A stretch of DNA of 64,000 bases from Rhynchopus sp. YZ270_cl-10 (Eukaryota; Euglenozoa; Diplonemea; Diplonemida; Diplonemidae): assembly GCA_964035575.1 (NCBI GenBank), contig OZ037849.1:806001-870000 (forward strand). The letters are read 5' to 3'. Positions 1 through 9,984 of the stretch are shown here, one piece after another. Below the pieces are notes generated by a model that searched no databases, had not been told where the DNA came from, and saw only the letters and a program-made list of their open reading frames with translations. The translations under genes were made by a program, and so were the position numbers. The stretch's first letter is position 1. Each line of letters opens with the position of its first letter.

Positions 1-308
1 GTGTTGAACGGATGGCAAACACCGGCTCACAGCACCCCATTCCCTTCTTTCCTTGTTCACGGGGACTCTTGTTTTACAGCAACGTTTCCACGTTGACAAG
101 GGACGCAGTGGGGTGTGGGTCTCACACCTCTTTCTCTTTCTCGTTGTTATCCAAATTCCCTTTTTCTCCACTCTCACCCTACCCTGCCCAAAGCCATATC
201 ACAAAAACAATAAGCAGTAATCAAGCCGCCCCTTCCATTGTAGGTGTTGCTGTTGTGCCGATGTTGAGTGTTGTGTTCAAATGCTTTAGTATAACGGGAG
301 GACGTGGC

Positions 309-340
309 AAATACATTCCTTTGGAGGGCTTTGTATTTCA
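309..340 (+). repeat. H5-type hairpin repeat
   Basis: Stem AAATACA pairs with TGTATTT around a loop ending in GAGGGCTT. The loop and the following TTTCAA match the hairpins near 42.8, 47.1 and 55.2 kb, all on the same strand. Confidence 0.5.
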
Positions 341-554
341 AAGGTTCGTTGTTTCACTGTGCATGGGTCATCATCCTAAATGGTTGTATCCTGAGAGTGA
401 CTGCACATTATCAACGTAGTACATTTTTAAAGACCACCAAAACAACAAGAGCACATAGCAAAAACAACAACTTTCATTCAACCTCCCTTCCCCCCTGCTC
501 TCTCCACAACCATGCTTACTATTCTTGAGTCTGACTAAGCATGTCGTCCTATGC

Positions 555-1082
555 ATTGCGCTCTAATTATACTCTAATCAGTGCATTAGAGTATACTCAG
601 AGTCTTTAAAACTCTAACTGGACTCTAATTATTACTGAACTCTAATTAGAGTCTAATTAGAGCATAATTAGAGTCTTTATATTAACGTGCAATTATAAAC
701 TCTTCACAAAATCCGGGTGTGGTGGTAGTTTTTGCGGTGTCGCATTCCCTCATGTGTGGGTCACTCACACTTGAGGGCATGTGCCACTGCGACCTACATA
801 GGAACCTTAGGCATACAGTGCACACGAGTCGTATTGTCGTATACGAAAATCCACGATAATATTTTTACGGGGGTTCCACACCCAATCGTATACACGATAA
901 TATACGAGTCGTATGCGATAATTTTCTCTTGGATCCCGAATACGATAATATACGATAATACGACTCGTGTGCACTGCGTGCTTAGGGGAACTGGTTCCTT
1001 AAGGCGTTTGCACCTGCAAGAAGCCTGTTATACCATAAGTGGACTATAATTACAGTGTAGTTAGAGTCTAATTATGCTCTAA
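555..1082. repeat. CTCTAATTA motif clusters flanking an inserted element
   Basis: Many copies of CTCTAATTA and its complement crowd 555-690 and recur at 1040-1082, on both sides of the inverted-repeat element at 811-991. The two clusters may be the ends of one older element into which the second inserted. No coding content is visible. Confidence 0.4.
811..991. mobile_element. Small inverted-repeat (MITE-like) element
   Basis: About 30-bp arms are inverted copies with few mismatches (core CAGTGCACACGAGTCGTAT at the left, its complement at 960-986). The interior is built of further short inverted CGTATA-type motifs and has no coding capacity. TTAG flanks both sides and may be a 4-bp target duplication. 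I cannot assign a superfamily. Confidence 0.5.
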
Positions 1083-1108
1083 CTACTGCCTGTTCGCTTG
1101 TCCTCCAG

Positions 1109-1263
1109 GTGCACGACGAGCTTGTCTTCGACGTCCCCTCGCATGTCCTCCACCCTGCCATCGCAATGATAAGGCAAATCATGGAAAATGTGGTAACCCT
1201 CTCTGTCCCACTCCCCGTCAAGCTTCAGGCAGGAATGTCCTGGGGAGAGCTGGAGGATATGTG
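1109..1263 (+). CDS. Terminal exon of a family A DNA polymerase (Pol theta/nu-like)
   Basis: The exon encodes about 51 residues starting VHDELVFDVP and ending SWGELEDM before TGA. VHDE is polymerase motif C of family A enzymes; its Asp binds catalytic metal. The C-terminal run with LSVPLPVKLQAGMSWGEL resembles the ends of eukaryotic Pol theta and Pol nu more than bacterial Pol I, from memory of those families. The preceding bases (CTCCAG) give a possible 3' splice site and also read as Leu-Gln in frame, the usual LQVHDE, so the exon may start slightly earlier. Pol theta and nu act in break repair and translesion synthesis. The rest of the gene should lie left of the window. An isolated pseudogene fragment is possible. 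Confidence 0.75.
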
Positions 1264-1582
1264 AAGTGCAGAAGGGGAGGAAATGGGGGTAGGGAAGAAA
1301 TGTTTGCTCCAAATTTGGGGTCGTGGACTTATCCACGATGAAAGAGGAAAAAAAAAAAAGATGGTTTGTTTTTGGTGACTAAACAGAGGCTTGTGTTGGA
1401 GATATATCTGGATGTATCTGCATCCGCCTTGGGGCGTCTTACCCACTTTTCTCTTCAGAGGAATTAGTTGCTGAATGTTTGTACCCTCAACACCCGACAA
1501 CCCCCCTTATTTGCACAGAATTCTTTTCTTTGATTGATTCGCAAAGTGAGAGGTACACATACACGAACGGGAAAGGTACCCA
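1264..1582. other. Intergenic spacer before the metalloprotease gene
   Basis: This short spacer separates the polymerase stop from the protease start. An A-run lies near 1349. I see no gene, and no promoter motif that I can name. Confidence 0.5.
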
Positions 1583-4500
1583 ATGTACGTGGGCCACATG
1601 CTGCCGATGTTGCTGCTGTGTGCGGTGCCGTCTGCAGCGTATGAAGACCAGGACTACGACATCGTGGAGGGCGACATCCAGGTGCCGCGTGAGGGGCGCA
1701 GTGGGGCAGTGCTGTCAGCGTCGCCGCTGACAAGCCAGTCGCAGCTGTTCCCGTTGGGGCAGGTGCGCTACTACATCGAGACAGAGGAGGTGAACGCAGA
1801 GGGCGCCACGCCGATGGAGGCAGACGACGTGCGTGTCCTCGGTGCTGTCGCAGACTGGGAGGCGAAGACCTGCATCCGCTTCACAAAGTGTCTGAGTGCG
1901 GAGGGGTGTGCCCTCCCGTACATCAAGTTCATTGCAGGGGACATCTGTAGCTCGCGTTTGGGCACATCGGCCACGCGTGTGAACACAATTAACCTTGCAA
2001 GTGAGTGTTCCACAGGACCGACGATCCACGAGATTGGCCACTCGCTTGGGCTCACGCATGAGCAAAGTCGCAAGGACCGTGACGAGTACGTGGTGGTGGA
2101 CATGACTGCAGTGCAGACAGGCAAAGGCGCCAACTTCAACAAGATGGGCTCCAGTGGACGCGACCTGGGTGCGTACGACTACTCCTCGATCATGCACTAC
2201 TACTCGACAGCGTTCTCAAACGGGAACGGCCCAACCATCATCGCGCCGCAGCCGATTGGAGTGCGCTCGTCACTGAGCCGTGGGGACGTGGCGGCAATCC
2301 AGTTCATGTACAACGAGTGCTCTGCGGACTACGTGCGCCCAACGTGCATGCCGTCGATCGACACCACACAGGCACATCTGATCCCACACTCGAAGGCGTG
2401 GGGCCTGGACATCAACGTGATGTATGCATCCTCGAAGTCTGTGGTCGTGTCGTACGAGGGGACCACGGCTCCTGAAGGACAGATTGCGTACTCACGTGCG
2501 TCTGGGAGCAACCTGGGGAACATTGCCTTCACGGAGCTCACGTTCACGCCGTCTGCCGCTGTTGCGGGGCAGACCTTCACGCTGAGCGCCACCTTCACCG
2601 GGACGGACGGGCCGTCGACAACGTGTGCGGTGCACGTGCGTGTGGCAGATACAGACACCCTGTGCTTTGGGATTGGGGCGACCGACCCGAACGTGTGCAG
2701 CGGACACGGGACGTGTGTTGACGACGTCCTGACGCCGTGCCAGTGTGCACCTGGGTACGCAGGTGCCGACTGCAGCGGGACGGTGACGTGCCCTGCGGAC
2801 GTGCTGTACCCGTTTGACGGGGATGTCACGTGGTCTGGTGCGGTGACGGAGGACTCCTCTGTGTTTGTTGCGGGGGGCGCAAGCATGCGTGTGGGTGAGG
2901 TGGGGTCGTCGTCGCGTGTACTGGCGTTGACGGACTTTACTGACAGCGAGCCTCACACAGTCTCGTTCCACATGTCCGCGATGGGTGGGAGCACGCAGCA
3001 GTACCCTGCCGTGCACCTGCGCCGTGGCTCCGCGACGTGTGCCGTTGTGCAGCGCTACTCAACAGGGGAGTGGCGTGTTGGGGACCACCTGGTGCCGAAC
3101 ACTGCACCTGAAGCAGACAGGTTCTACGCTGTGAAGCTGTTGATGGACTGGACCGCCATGACGTACAGAGTTCTCATTGACGGACAGTTCCTGTTCTCAA
3201 CATCCATGCCCTCCAGCTGTGTCGGTGGGCTCTCGAGGGCGATCTTCTTCGGGAACGGATGGCTCGATGAGTTCAAGTTGCAGTGCCCGACGCCAGCACC
3301 AACTGCAATGCCGTGCACTCGCGACGTTGTGACTGTGGTCCAGTTCACAGACAAGGATAACAGACAGCTCCCCGTGCCGCCCAGTGAGAAGACACTGTTT
3401 GGGGGTGCAGTTCAGGTTGACATGGACGTTATTATCAATGCATACACCAATTACGGGCGTTTTCTTGACATTGGGAACGGCGTCACCAGCGACAACTTTA
3501 TTATTGGACAGTACAAAAACACAGGGTATCTATATGTCACCAGCACTTGGACTGCACCGCAGCCGCAGTTACGTGTGATCCGCGAAAGACAGCTGCCGTT
3601 GGGAGAGACGTTTCATCTTCGGGTCATTTGCGTGCCCATTGACGACACGACATCAACCTACTACGTGTACATCGACGACGTATTTGCCATAAAGGGGGTC
3701 AGTGAGGCACTCAGATACGTAACTCGTTCGCAAGTCTTGATTGGCGTGAGCAGCTTCACCATCGCCGGAATACCCCATATAGACCTCGACGGCAGTGTCA
3801 CGAACTGTGTCATGGTAATGTGTCCTATTCCGCCAGCACCAACAGTGCCGTGCACTGGCGACGTTGTGACTGTGGTCCAGTTCACAGACAAGGATAACAG
3901 ACAGCTCCCCGTGCCGCCCAGTGAGGAGACACTGTTTGGGGGTGCAGTTCAGGTTGACATGGACGTTATTATCAATGCATACACCAATTACGGGCGTTTT
4001 GTTGACATTGGGAACGGCGTCAGCAGCGACAACTTTATTATTGGACAGTACAAAAACACAGGGTATCTGTATGTCAGCAGCACTTGGACAACACCGAAGT
4101 TACGTGTGATCCGCGAAAGACACCTGCCGTTGGGAGAGACGTTTCATCTTCGGGTCATTTGCGTGCCCATTGACGACGCGACATCAACCTACTACGTGTA
4201 CATCGACGACGTATTTGCCACAGCGGGGGTCAGTGAGGCACTCAGATACGTAACTCGTTCGCAAGTCTTGATTGGCGTAAGCAGCTTCACCATCGCCGGA
4301 ATACCCCATATAGACCTCGACGGCAGTGTCACGAACTGTGTCATGGTAATGTGTCCTAATACCCCTTTATCACCGACATACATAGGATGCTATGTGGATA
4401 GAATTGTGAGAGACCTTGACGGGCCACGATCAGACACGCACGCTTCGCCCGAGCTCTGTTCGGAGTTCTGTCTCCTCACAGCACCAGGGGCGCCGTACCT

Positions 4501-4669
4501 GTACATGGGGCTGCAGTTCTCGAAGGCGTGCTTCTGCGGGAACAGCTACGGTACGTACGGGTCTGCGCCGGAGTCGCAGTGCAGCATGAGTTGTGCGCAA
4601 GACCCTTCCTCGAAGTGTGGGGCTGGCTGGAGGAACTCTCTGTATAAAATAGGCTTTTGGGGACCGTGA
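1583..4669 (+). CDS. Secreted astacin-family metalloprotease with EGF, LamG-like and WSC modules
   Basis: This 1028-residue protein opens with a signal peptide (about residues 1-19, hydrophobic core LPMLLLCAVPSAA). The astacin zinc motif HEIGHSLGLTHE is at residues 149-160 and the Met-turn SIMHY at 202-206, with Tyr206 the astacin fifth ligand, so the protease should be active. There is no obvious long propeptide. An EGF-like cysteine module (CSGHGTC...CQCAPGYAGADC) lies near 371-398, then a concanavalin/LamG-like region of about 170 residues. Two nearly identical 179-residue modules follow (577-755 and 756-925), then a C-terminal WSC-like cysteine domain (about 932-1028, with FCGNSYG). WSC and LamG folds commonly bind glycans, so the enzyme may work on surface or extracellular glycoprotein. 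The start is the first Met before the signal peptide. No introns are needed. Confidence 0.93.
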   Translation: MYVGHMLPMLLLCAVPSAAYEDQDYDIVEGDIQVPREGRSGAVLSASPLTSQSQLFPLGQVRYYIETEEVNAEGATPMEADDVRVLGAVADWEAKTCIRFTKCLSAEGCALPYIKFIAGDICSSRLGTSATRVNTINLASECSTGPTIHEIGHSLGLTHEQSRKDRDEYVVVDMTAVQTGKGANFNKMGSSGRDLGAYDYSSIMHYYSTAFSNGNGPTIIAPQPIGVRSSLSRGDVAAIQFMYNECSADYVRPTCMPSIDTTQAHLIPHSKAWGLDINVMYASSKSVVVSYEGTTAPEGQIAYSRASGSNLGNIAFTELTFTPSAAVAGQTFTLSATFTGTDGPSTTCAVHVRVADTDTLCFGIGATDPNVCSGHGTCVDDVLTPCQCAPGYAGADCSGTVTCPADVLYPFDGDVTWSGAVTEDSSVFVAGGASMRVGEVGSSSRVLALTDFTDSEPHTVSFHMSAMGGSTQQYPAVHLRRGSATCAVVQRYSTGEWRVGDHLVPNTAPEADRFYAVKLLMDWTAMTYRVLIDGQFLFSTSMPSSCVGGLSRAIFFGNGWLDEFKLQCPTPAPTAMPCTRDVVTVVQFTDKDNRQLPVPPSEKTLFGGAVQVDMDVIINAYTNYGRFLDIGNGVTSDNFIIGQYKNTGYLYVTSTWTAPQPQLRVIRERQLPLGETFHLRVICVPIDDTTSTYYVYIDDVFAIKGVSEALRYVTRSQVLIGVSSFTIAGIPHIDLDGSVTNCVMVMCPIPPAPTVPCTGDVVTVVQFTDKDNRQLPVPPSEETLFGGAVQVDMDVIINAYTNYGRFVDIGNGVSSDNFIIGQYKNTGYLYVSSTWTTPKLRVIRERHLPLGETFHLRVICVPIDDATSTYYVYIDDVFATAGVSEALRYVTRSQVLIGVSSFTIAGIPHIDLDGSVTNCVMVMCPNTPLSPTYIGCYVDRIVRDLDGPRSDTHASPELCSEFCLLTAPGAPYLYMGLQFSKACFCGNSYGTYGSAPESQCSMSCAQDPSSKCGAGWRNSLYKIGFWGP
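3311..4356 (+). repeat. In-frame tandem duplication of a 537-bp module
   Basis: The unit beginning at 3311 (CCGTGCACTCGCGACG) starts again at 3848. Copies differ by a handful of substitutions and one 6-bp length change near 3560/4095, so the duplication is recent or kept uniform by gene conversion. It adds one beta-rich extracellular module to the astacin protein. Confidence 0.95.
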
Positions 4670-4724
4670 GTGGCCTGAGACCCTACCTCCCACCTTATAT
4701 TTTAACATATGTGCATGTGACGTA

Positions 4725-4820
4725 TATCAGTCAATAACTGACCCACCGGGACTTTTCTCCCAAGGTTCGTTGAATAAAAAACTGATCGTCAAAAAAAATT
4801 GTCCGACCCCGCAATTGAAA
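4725..4820 (-). repeat. Dispersed repeat, inverted relative to 9065-9165
   Basis: The segment with CACCGGGACTTTT and TTGTCCGACCCCGCAATT is the reverse complement of 9065-9165 with short indels. A third, shorter relative lies in + orientation at 7780-7880. It starts about 55 bp after the protease stop and marks the edge of the repeat-rich block. Confidence 0.7.
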
Positions 4821-5348
4821 GATTTTGAGCAGCGGAATGCAAAGAAATAAAAATAAAAATAAAAAAAAAAATTTTTTTGGGGCAAAAAAAGTCAGGCCTG
4901 GCTAGACGTCGTTAACAGCTTTGAGCCAAGGAGGTTCATCGTGTCGTCAGCCACGCCCCTAAACCAACAAAAGACTACAAACAAAAACAAACTTACAAGA
5001 GGCCGCCCCGTACCCCCTCCAGGCAAATAAAAAAGTAAAAGAATGCCCTTCCTCAGTCCGGAAGTATCACCTCAACCGGTCACCTGCCGTAAAAGAGAGA
5101 GAGGTTACAGGAAAAATTCAAAAAGTCAAAAAAAAAAAAAGTAACTCCACACACTCGTAAAGGGAAGAGGGTAAAAAAAGTAAAAAAAAAAAATAGGGAT
5201 TTTTTGACGCGTAAAAAAAAGTGTTGCGTGCAATTCACACGTGTTTTCGGAAATGAGTCAAAAAAAGTTTGAATACAGTCAAAAAAAGGTTGATTGTTAT
5301 CACACCAGCCAAAATGCGTTGCAGTGAAAATCAAAAAAAATTTTTTTT
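4821..5348. other. AT-rich spacer without a gene
   Basis: The stretch is dominated by A-runs and short tracts. I see no gene. Its right end leads straight into the 250-bp tandem array. Confidence 0.5.
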
Positions 5349-6348
5349 CCCAACCTTCCTGTATACACGCGTCAGCAACCAATACAGGTAGTGTATTGAA
5401 ATGATTCTGGGGGGGGGTAAGGGGTCTAATTTTAATTTCGTCGATTTTGAGAAAAATTTTGGTCAAAAATGGGCCCCACGTATAAGGAACCGGGCTCATA
5501 TTTCTCAAAATTTAAGTGGTCAAAAAATTGTCCAATTTTCCGAAATGACCCCACCGCTGCACGGGCGGAGCCCAAAAATGCAAATAAGCCACTTTTTCCC
5601 AACCTTCCTGTATACACGCGTCAGCAACCAATACAGGTAGTGTATTGAAATGATTCTGGGGGGGGGTAAGGGGTCTAATTTTAATTTCGTCGATTTTGAG
5701 AAAAATTTTGGCCAAAAATGGGCCCCACGTATAAGGAACCGGGCTCATATTTCTCAAAATTTAAGTGGTCAAAAAATTGTCCAATTTTCCGAAATGACCC
5801 CACCGCTGCACGGGCGGAGCCCAAAAATGCAAATAAGCCACTTTTTTCCCAACCTTCCTGTATACACGCGTCAGCAACCAATACAGGTAGTGTATTGAAA
5901 TGATTCTGGGGGGGGGTAAGGGGTCTAATTTTAATTTCGTCGATTTTGAGAAAAATTTTGGCCAAAAATGGGCCCCACGTATAAGGAACCGGGCTCATAT
6001 TTCTCAAAATTTAAGTGGTCAAAAAATTGTCCAATTTTCCGAAATGACCCCACCGCTGCACGGGCGGAGCCCAAAAATGCAAATAAGCCACTTTTTTCCC
6101 AACCTTCCTGTATACACGCGTCAGCAACCAATACAGGTAGTGTATTGAAATGATTCTGGGGGGGGGGTAAGGGGTCTAATTTTAATTTCGTCGATTTTGA
6201 GAAAAATTTTGGCCAAAAATGGGCCCCACGTATAAGGAACCGGGCTCATATTTCTCAAAATTTAAGTGGTCAAAAAATTGTCCAATTTTCCGAAATGACC
6301 CCACCGCTGCACGGGCGGAGCCCAAAAATGCAAATAAGCCACTTTTTG
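5349..6348. repeat. Four-copy tandem array of a ~250-bp unit
   Basis: Units begin at 5349, 5598, 5848 and 6098 with CCCAACCTTCCTGTATACAC and are nearly identical; the last three differ mainly in G-run and T-run length. The first unit is truncated or altered at its left edge. The part containing GACCCCACC...GCACGGGCGGA resembles single segments near 38.17 kb and 44.15 kb. Open frames across the units are by-products of the repeat, not genes. Confidence 0.95.
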
Positions 6349-6628
6349 GTTTCATTGAAATGATGCGGCTGACACTGAGGAATTATGGTTTCCGGCGTCC
6401 CATTGAGGGGGCGAACCCTTTTTAATTTTTTGTTCTCTTGAAATGTGTAATTTCATGTTTTCGCGAAAACAATACGAACTGATCGGGTTGAAGGAAGGGT
6501 GGGGAAAACAATAATAACAAGAACAACTAATTGCTAAGAAAAAAAATGGGGTGTGCTGTGGATAACTCCGCGCGATTTTCGAAACCACCATAGCATCCTG
6601 GCGATTTTCTGGAGGTGCTGATGTGACG

Positions 6629-6946
6629 ATGCCTGGTGCGATCGACGACGTGTTGTCGTCTGTGCATTATGTGTTCCTTCCGCACTGCTCTGATGACGAC
6701 GACGATGCGTGGGAGCCTGTGGACGACTACGAGCTGGAACATGCCGAGGCCGCCCGAGCGAATGGTTATCGAGCCTGCCGAGACTACGTCCAATAACGCG
6801 ATCGAGCAGATGGTGCTGGACGAAGAGGACAGCCGCACTGTTTAAAAGTTTCAGATGCAGGCATCCCAGTGGGTTCAGCAGCGTACGAAGAGCGTTTTAG
6901 CATACCTGCAGAAGAGCAGAATGCTGGGCGTGTTGTAGATTATATT
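6629..6946 (+). other. Coding-like island (short GC-rich reading frame)
   Basis: A 55-codon frame (6629-6796) with an acidic stretch (SDDDDDAWEPVDDYELEHAEAA) and gene-like codons ends at TAA, and the same frame then stays open for about 70 more codons. I do not recognise the product. It may be a small gene, a decayed gene, or debris of a mobile element inside the repeat block. Confidence 0.25.
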
Positions 6947-7496
6947 TTTTTCAGAGTGGAGTTCCACAGCACACCCGGTTTTTTTTCCGATAGCAATTAC
7001 TTGTTTATAATTTTGAACTAACGTGCGTTCTCGTTGCTGTGAGTCGGTTTTATTAACGATGTTTGTGAAGGAAAATGTGAAAAGTGTGAAAAAGCAGCAG
7101 CAGCAGCAGCTGTTTAGCTTCGAGTAAGTGGCCCACATCGGGACCCCTTGTGCCCCCGCTTTTCCCGACAGTACTTGAGGTACGACACGATGTGTTCCTC
7201 TCTGGGAACTCTGCGACCACTTTCGTACACCTTGGCAGTGCTCAATCTCCCCAATATGCCAGAGTGTGCACAGCCATGGAAATGTCCATTCTGACTGCGT
7301 TCTATTTCACACTTCAAATATTAGAACTGGATGTGGGGCTGCCAGTTTACTGGTCATCCATCCTTTTCTGTCTTCGGCATTTTGTTTCTTCTGTCATTTT
7401 GTGTAGTGTAAGAAGACGCTGTGTGTACAATGTTTACCCTCTTCCCTTTACTCGTGAGTGGAGATACTTTTTTTGCCCCAAAAAAAATTACGTTCC

Positions 7497-7685
7497 GGTA
7501 TCGAAAACAAAGTAGATTTTTTGACTGGCCAAGCTAGCATTTCCTCGTGTCACGTCTTATTTCCCTCGCTGCGCTCGGGGAAATAAGACTTCAAACCGCC
7601 CTCGCTGCGCTCGGGACGGTTTTATGTGACACTCGGAAATGCTACATACTTGGCCAGTCAAAAAAAAGCTACTTTTTTTGATACC
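7497..7685. repeat. Three-armed palindrome (outer inverted repeat with two inner hairpins)
   Basis: The outer arms (7497-7553 and 7624-7685) are inverted copies beginning GGTATC and containing GACTGGCCAAG, with minor mismatches. Between them sit two side-by-side hairpins, 7554-7589 (stem GTCTTATTTCC) and 7593-7623 (stem AAACCG), each with CTCGCTGCGCTCGG at its tip. The whole can fold into a T or cloverleaf. No open frame is associated. Confidence 0.85.
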
Positions 7686-8187
7686 AGAAAATAGTTATTT
7701 TTGAACTCCAGATTGGTGAATCCCAAAAAGTCGAAAATGAATTGCATGAATGCGACCCACCGAAATTTTTTAAAAAAATTAAAACCCTGCGGGGATGGAT
7801 TTCCGAGTCGATATCTTTTAATTGCGGGGTCGCACGATTTCTGGAAATGAGTAGAAGTTAAAAATTCTTCTGTACATGGGTAGTTGTGGCTGTACACCGT
7901 GGAAAACGGCGTACAGCCAGTCTAAACTGACACATGCATTTTAGGTCAAAAATACTCATTTCTGAGCGCAAAGTGACGCCATCACAGCACGCACAGACTC
8001 CCGAGACAGTGTTTCCGCTATGAAGATATGACCCAAAAAATCTTCAAAAAAAAAAAAATCTGGGATTTTCCCGTTTTTTCCCATGAAGATATCTTCATGA
8101 GAAAAAAAAAAAAACCCAGAAAAAAAGGGGAGGCAGGGCGTCGTGCGCGCGCGAAGCGCGTCTTATCCCCTTCCTGGTATCATTGTG

Positions 8188-8660
8188 AAGAGGATATAGC
8201 GAGGTAAAGTTTCAGACCGTGCCCCCAATTCCCTCAATCTTTGCACCATTTAACAAAGAGTGAGAATAAGGGATCGACAAAAATACAAAAAGTAGCGTAC
8301 CGCGCCTGCGGCGCAAAACTTATGAGCGGAATCCCACAGCCCTCTACCATAGTTTGTCTGTAAAAATGGTTGATTTTAAGTCACAATTTTTGAAATGTTG
8401 CGTACCGTGGCTTCGCCAAAAGGTTTTGATATTATGACCGCCGTTTCTCCCTGTACTGAGGGAAGGCAGGCGTAGAAAAACCATGAGAAAAAGGGTTGGT
8501 TTGGTTCTTGATGTACATTACCATCCCACGTCATCACGTATTTACCTGAAATGGACGGACCTTTTCGCGCGGAGCGCGAAAAAATTTTTTTGACCCCTTT
8601 TTGGACATATCTTCGTATCTTCACGGTTTTGGGAAAAAAAAAATTTCCATGAAGATAAGC
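8188..8660 (+). repeat. Dispersed ~470-bp repeat (copy 1; copy 2 at 56.26 kb)
   Basis: From GAAGAGGATATAGCGAGG to GGACATATCTTC this matches 56257-56740 in the same orientation with scattered substitutions and small indels. Its middle (GCGTACCG, GCGCCTGCGGCGC, then GTTGCGTACCGTGGCTTCG) is also found at 10030-10190, at 13915-14000 and inverted at 18150-18310, so it is a mosaic family. It has no coding capacity. Confidence 0.9.
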
Positions 8661-9160
8661 GGAAACCCTGTCCCGAGAACCGAAAAAAAAAATTTTTTTC
8701 CCCGATTTTTTGTAGGCAAAAAATGGCCACCAACCAGTACCCCTTCAGACTTCCCTTAAGACTTTGTACAGGGAACCCCCCACACAAAAACCAGGTTCCA
8801 GGGGGGTCAGGAGGGTGGCTGCGTAACAGTGAGGATCACTTTTTTTTCTTTGTCAAAAGTGATATTTTGACTGTTTTGCACGATCTGAATCCATTCGAAC
8901 AGTTTTTTTTGAATGAGGATTTTTTTGTAAAATACTACCGCCCAGGCTTATACCCGAAAACTGGAAAAACTGGTTTTGGTCGAGGCCCTCACACATCTGA
9001 GGTGAACCAACGACATCAAAAGTTTTCAAAACCCAGCGGGGATGGGTTTCCGAGTCGATATCTTTTAATTGCGGGGTCGGACAATTTTTTTTGACGAGTA
9101 GAAATTAAAAATTTTTCTGTACAAAAACGGAAAAAAGTCCCGGTGGCTCAATTATTGACT

Positions 9161-9206
9161 GATATGCCTCTTGCACTGTTCTTGAGGCGTTTGCACTTTC
9201 AACTTC
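9161..9206 (+). repeat. H2-type hairpin repeat
   Basis: Carries GAGGCGTTTGCACTTTCAAC after a TGCCTC-type left arm and is followed by a pyrimidine-rich tract. It matches the hairpins at 9479, 23.6, 47.8, 49.8, 50.0 and 55.1 kb. Confidence 0.5.
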
Positions 9207-9447
9207 TCTTTGTTCCTCCCCCCTTCGCAATTGTCTTCCACCCTTTTCCCACTGTTCTCCCCAACGTTTTGAATGTCAAGAAGAATCAACTTTAGAGGGG
9301 CTCGCTTGTGAGAAAAGCTTCTCTGAGCCCCCAGCTGTTTGTGTGTTGTTGGTTTTTGTTGGCACATTCATCTTTTTATGTCCGGTCAGGGTGGGGTAAT
9401 GATTGTATACCTGCTTACAGCTTCCCTGTAAACCAAACACAAGCGCA

Positions 9448-9509
9448 ACACTCCGGGGTTCGATAACCCGCGGAGTGTCAGTGCCTGCGTCCCAGAGGCG
9501 TTTGCACTA
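9448..9509 (+). repeat. H2-type double hairpin
   Basis: The first hairpin (9448-9478) pairs ACACTCCG with CGGAGTGT and GGGTT with AACCC around CGAT. The second (9479-9509) pairs AGTGCCT with AGGC...GCACT. A C/T-rich tract follows. GGTTCGATAACCC imitates a tRNA T-arm, but no acceptor or anticodon arm is present, so this is not called a tRNA. Confidence 0.6.
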
Positions 9510-9842
9510 TCAACTTCACTTTTATGTTCTCTTTTTCCCCCTTTTTTTAATACTTTCCTCGTTTTGTACATTTTTACTTTAAAGTGTTCATAACTATTTC
9601 ACCAGGGCTACCTGTGTTGAAAATATCGCATTTTTGTTGTATCCTCTCAAGATAGAGGTGCCAGCGAATTCCAAGCAACTCTGGTGAGTTCTGGTGCGGA
9701 AGAGCAGAGAGCTCCTGTCGCATCGGGAATGGAACGCAAGAGTTGCCTTTATTTTTTTTTTTTTTTTTTTTTTCTGTTTTTTCCCCAGGCCCCAGCCTAA
9801 CCATCGTTCCATCGTTCTATGTTTTTGGCCTTTTTTTTTTTT

Positions 9843-9918
9843 TTTTTTTTCCATCGTTCCATCGTTCTATCGACCCGGGTACCCGGGTCGATAGAACGAT
9901 GGAACGATGGAAAAAAAA
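9843..9918. repeat. Perfect ~76-bp palindrome
   Basis: T8-CCATCGTTCCATCGTTCTAT-CGACCCGGGTACCCGGGTCG and its exact complement are centred on GGGTACCC. The 20-mer also occurs alone at about 9802-9821, and its start again near 10466. Its perfection implies recent origin or active maintenance. Confidence 0.95.
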
Positions 9919-9984
9919 TAGCAGTCGATGGGTCTGGGTATCGGGGTTTTGGGGGGGTTTTTTGGGATACCATCGAGCCGGACT

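Larger units (their letters stand above)
1..1108. other. Noncoding stretch, probably intron of the polymerase gene
   Basis: I find no exon I can defend here. The stretch lies directly upstream of a family A polymerase exon and holds an H5-type hairpin, a cluster of CTCTAATTA motifs and a small inverted-repeat element. It is most simply the last intron of that gene, or part of it, enlarged by insertions. The open frame across positions 12-419 has no recognisable protein signature. Confidence 0.4.

Noticed and set aside
12-419. 135-codon open frame starting near ERMANT, which recalls the AERMAVNTPIQG motif of family A polymerases
   Set aside because: The motif would need one residue missing and is followed by GSQHPI rather than PIQGSAAD. 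The rest of the frame has no polymerase similarity, so coincidence is likelier.
5401-6153. Repeated 60-108-codon frames on both strands of the tandem array
   Set aside because: They recur because the DNA repeats; composition is that of the AT-rich unit and both strands are equally open.
9448-9478. GGTTCGATAACCC as a tRNA T-arm
   Set aside because: No acceptor, D or anticodon arm fits around it; the hairpin pairs with its own flanks instead. The same holds at 23.58 and 47.84 kb.
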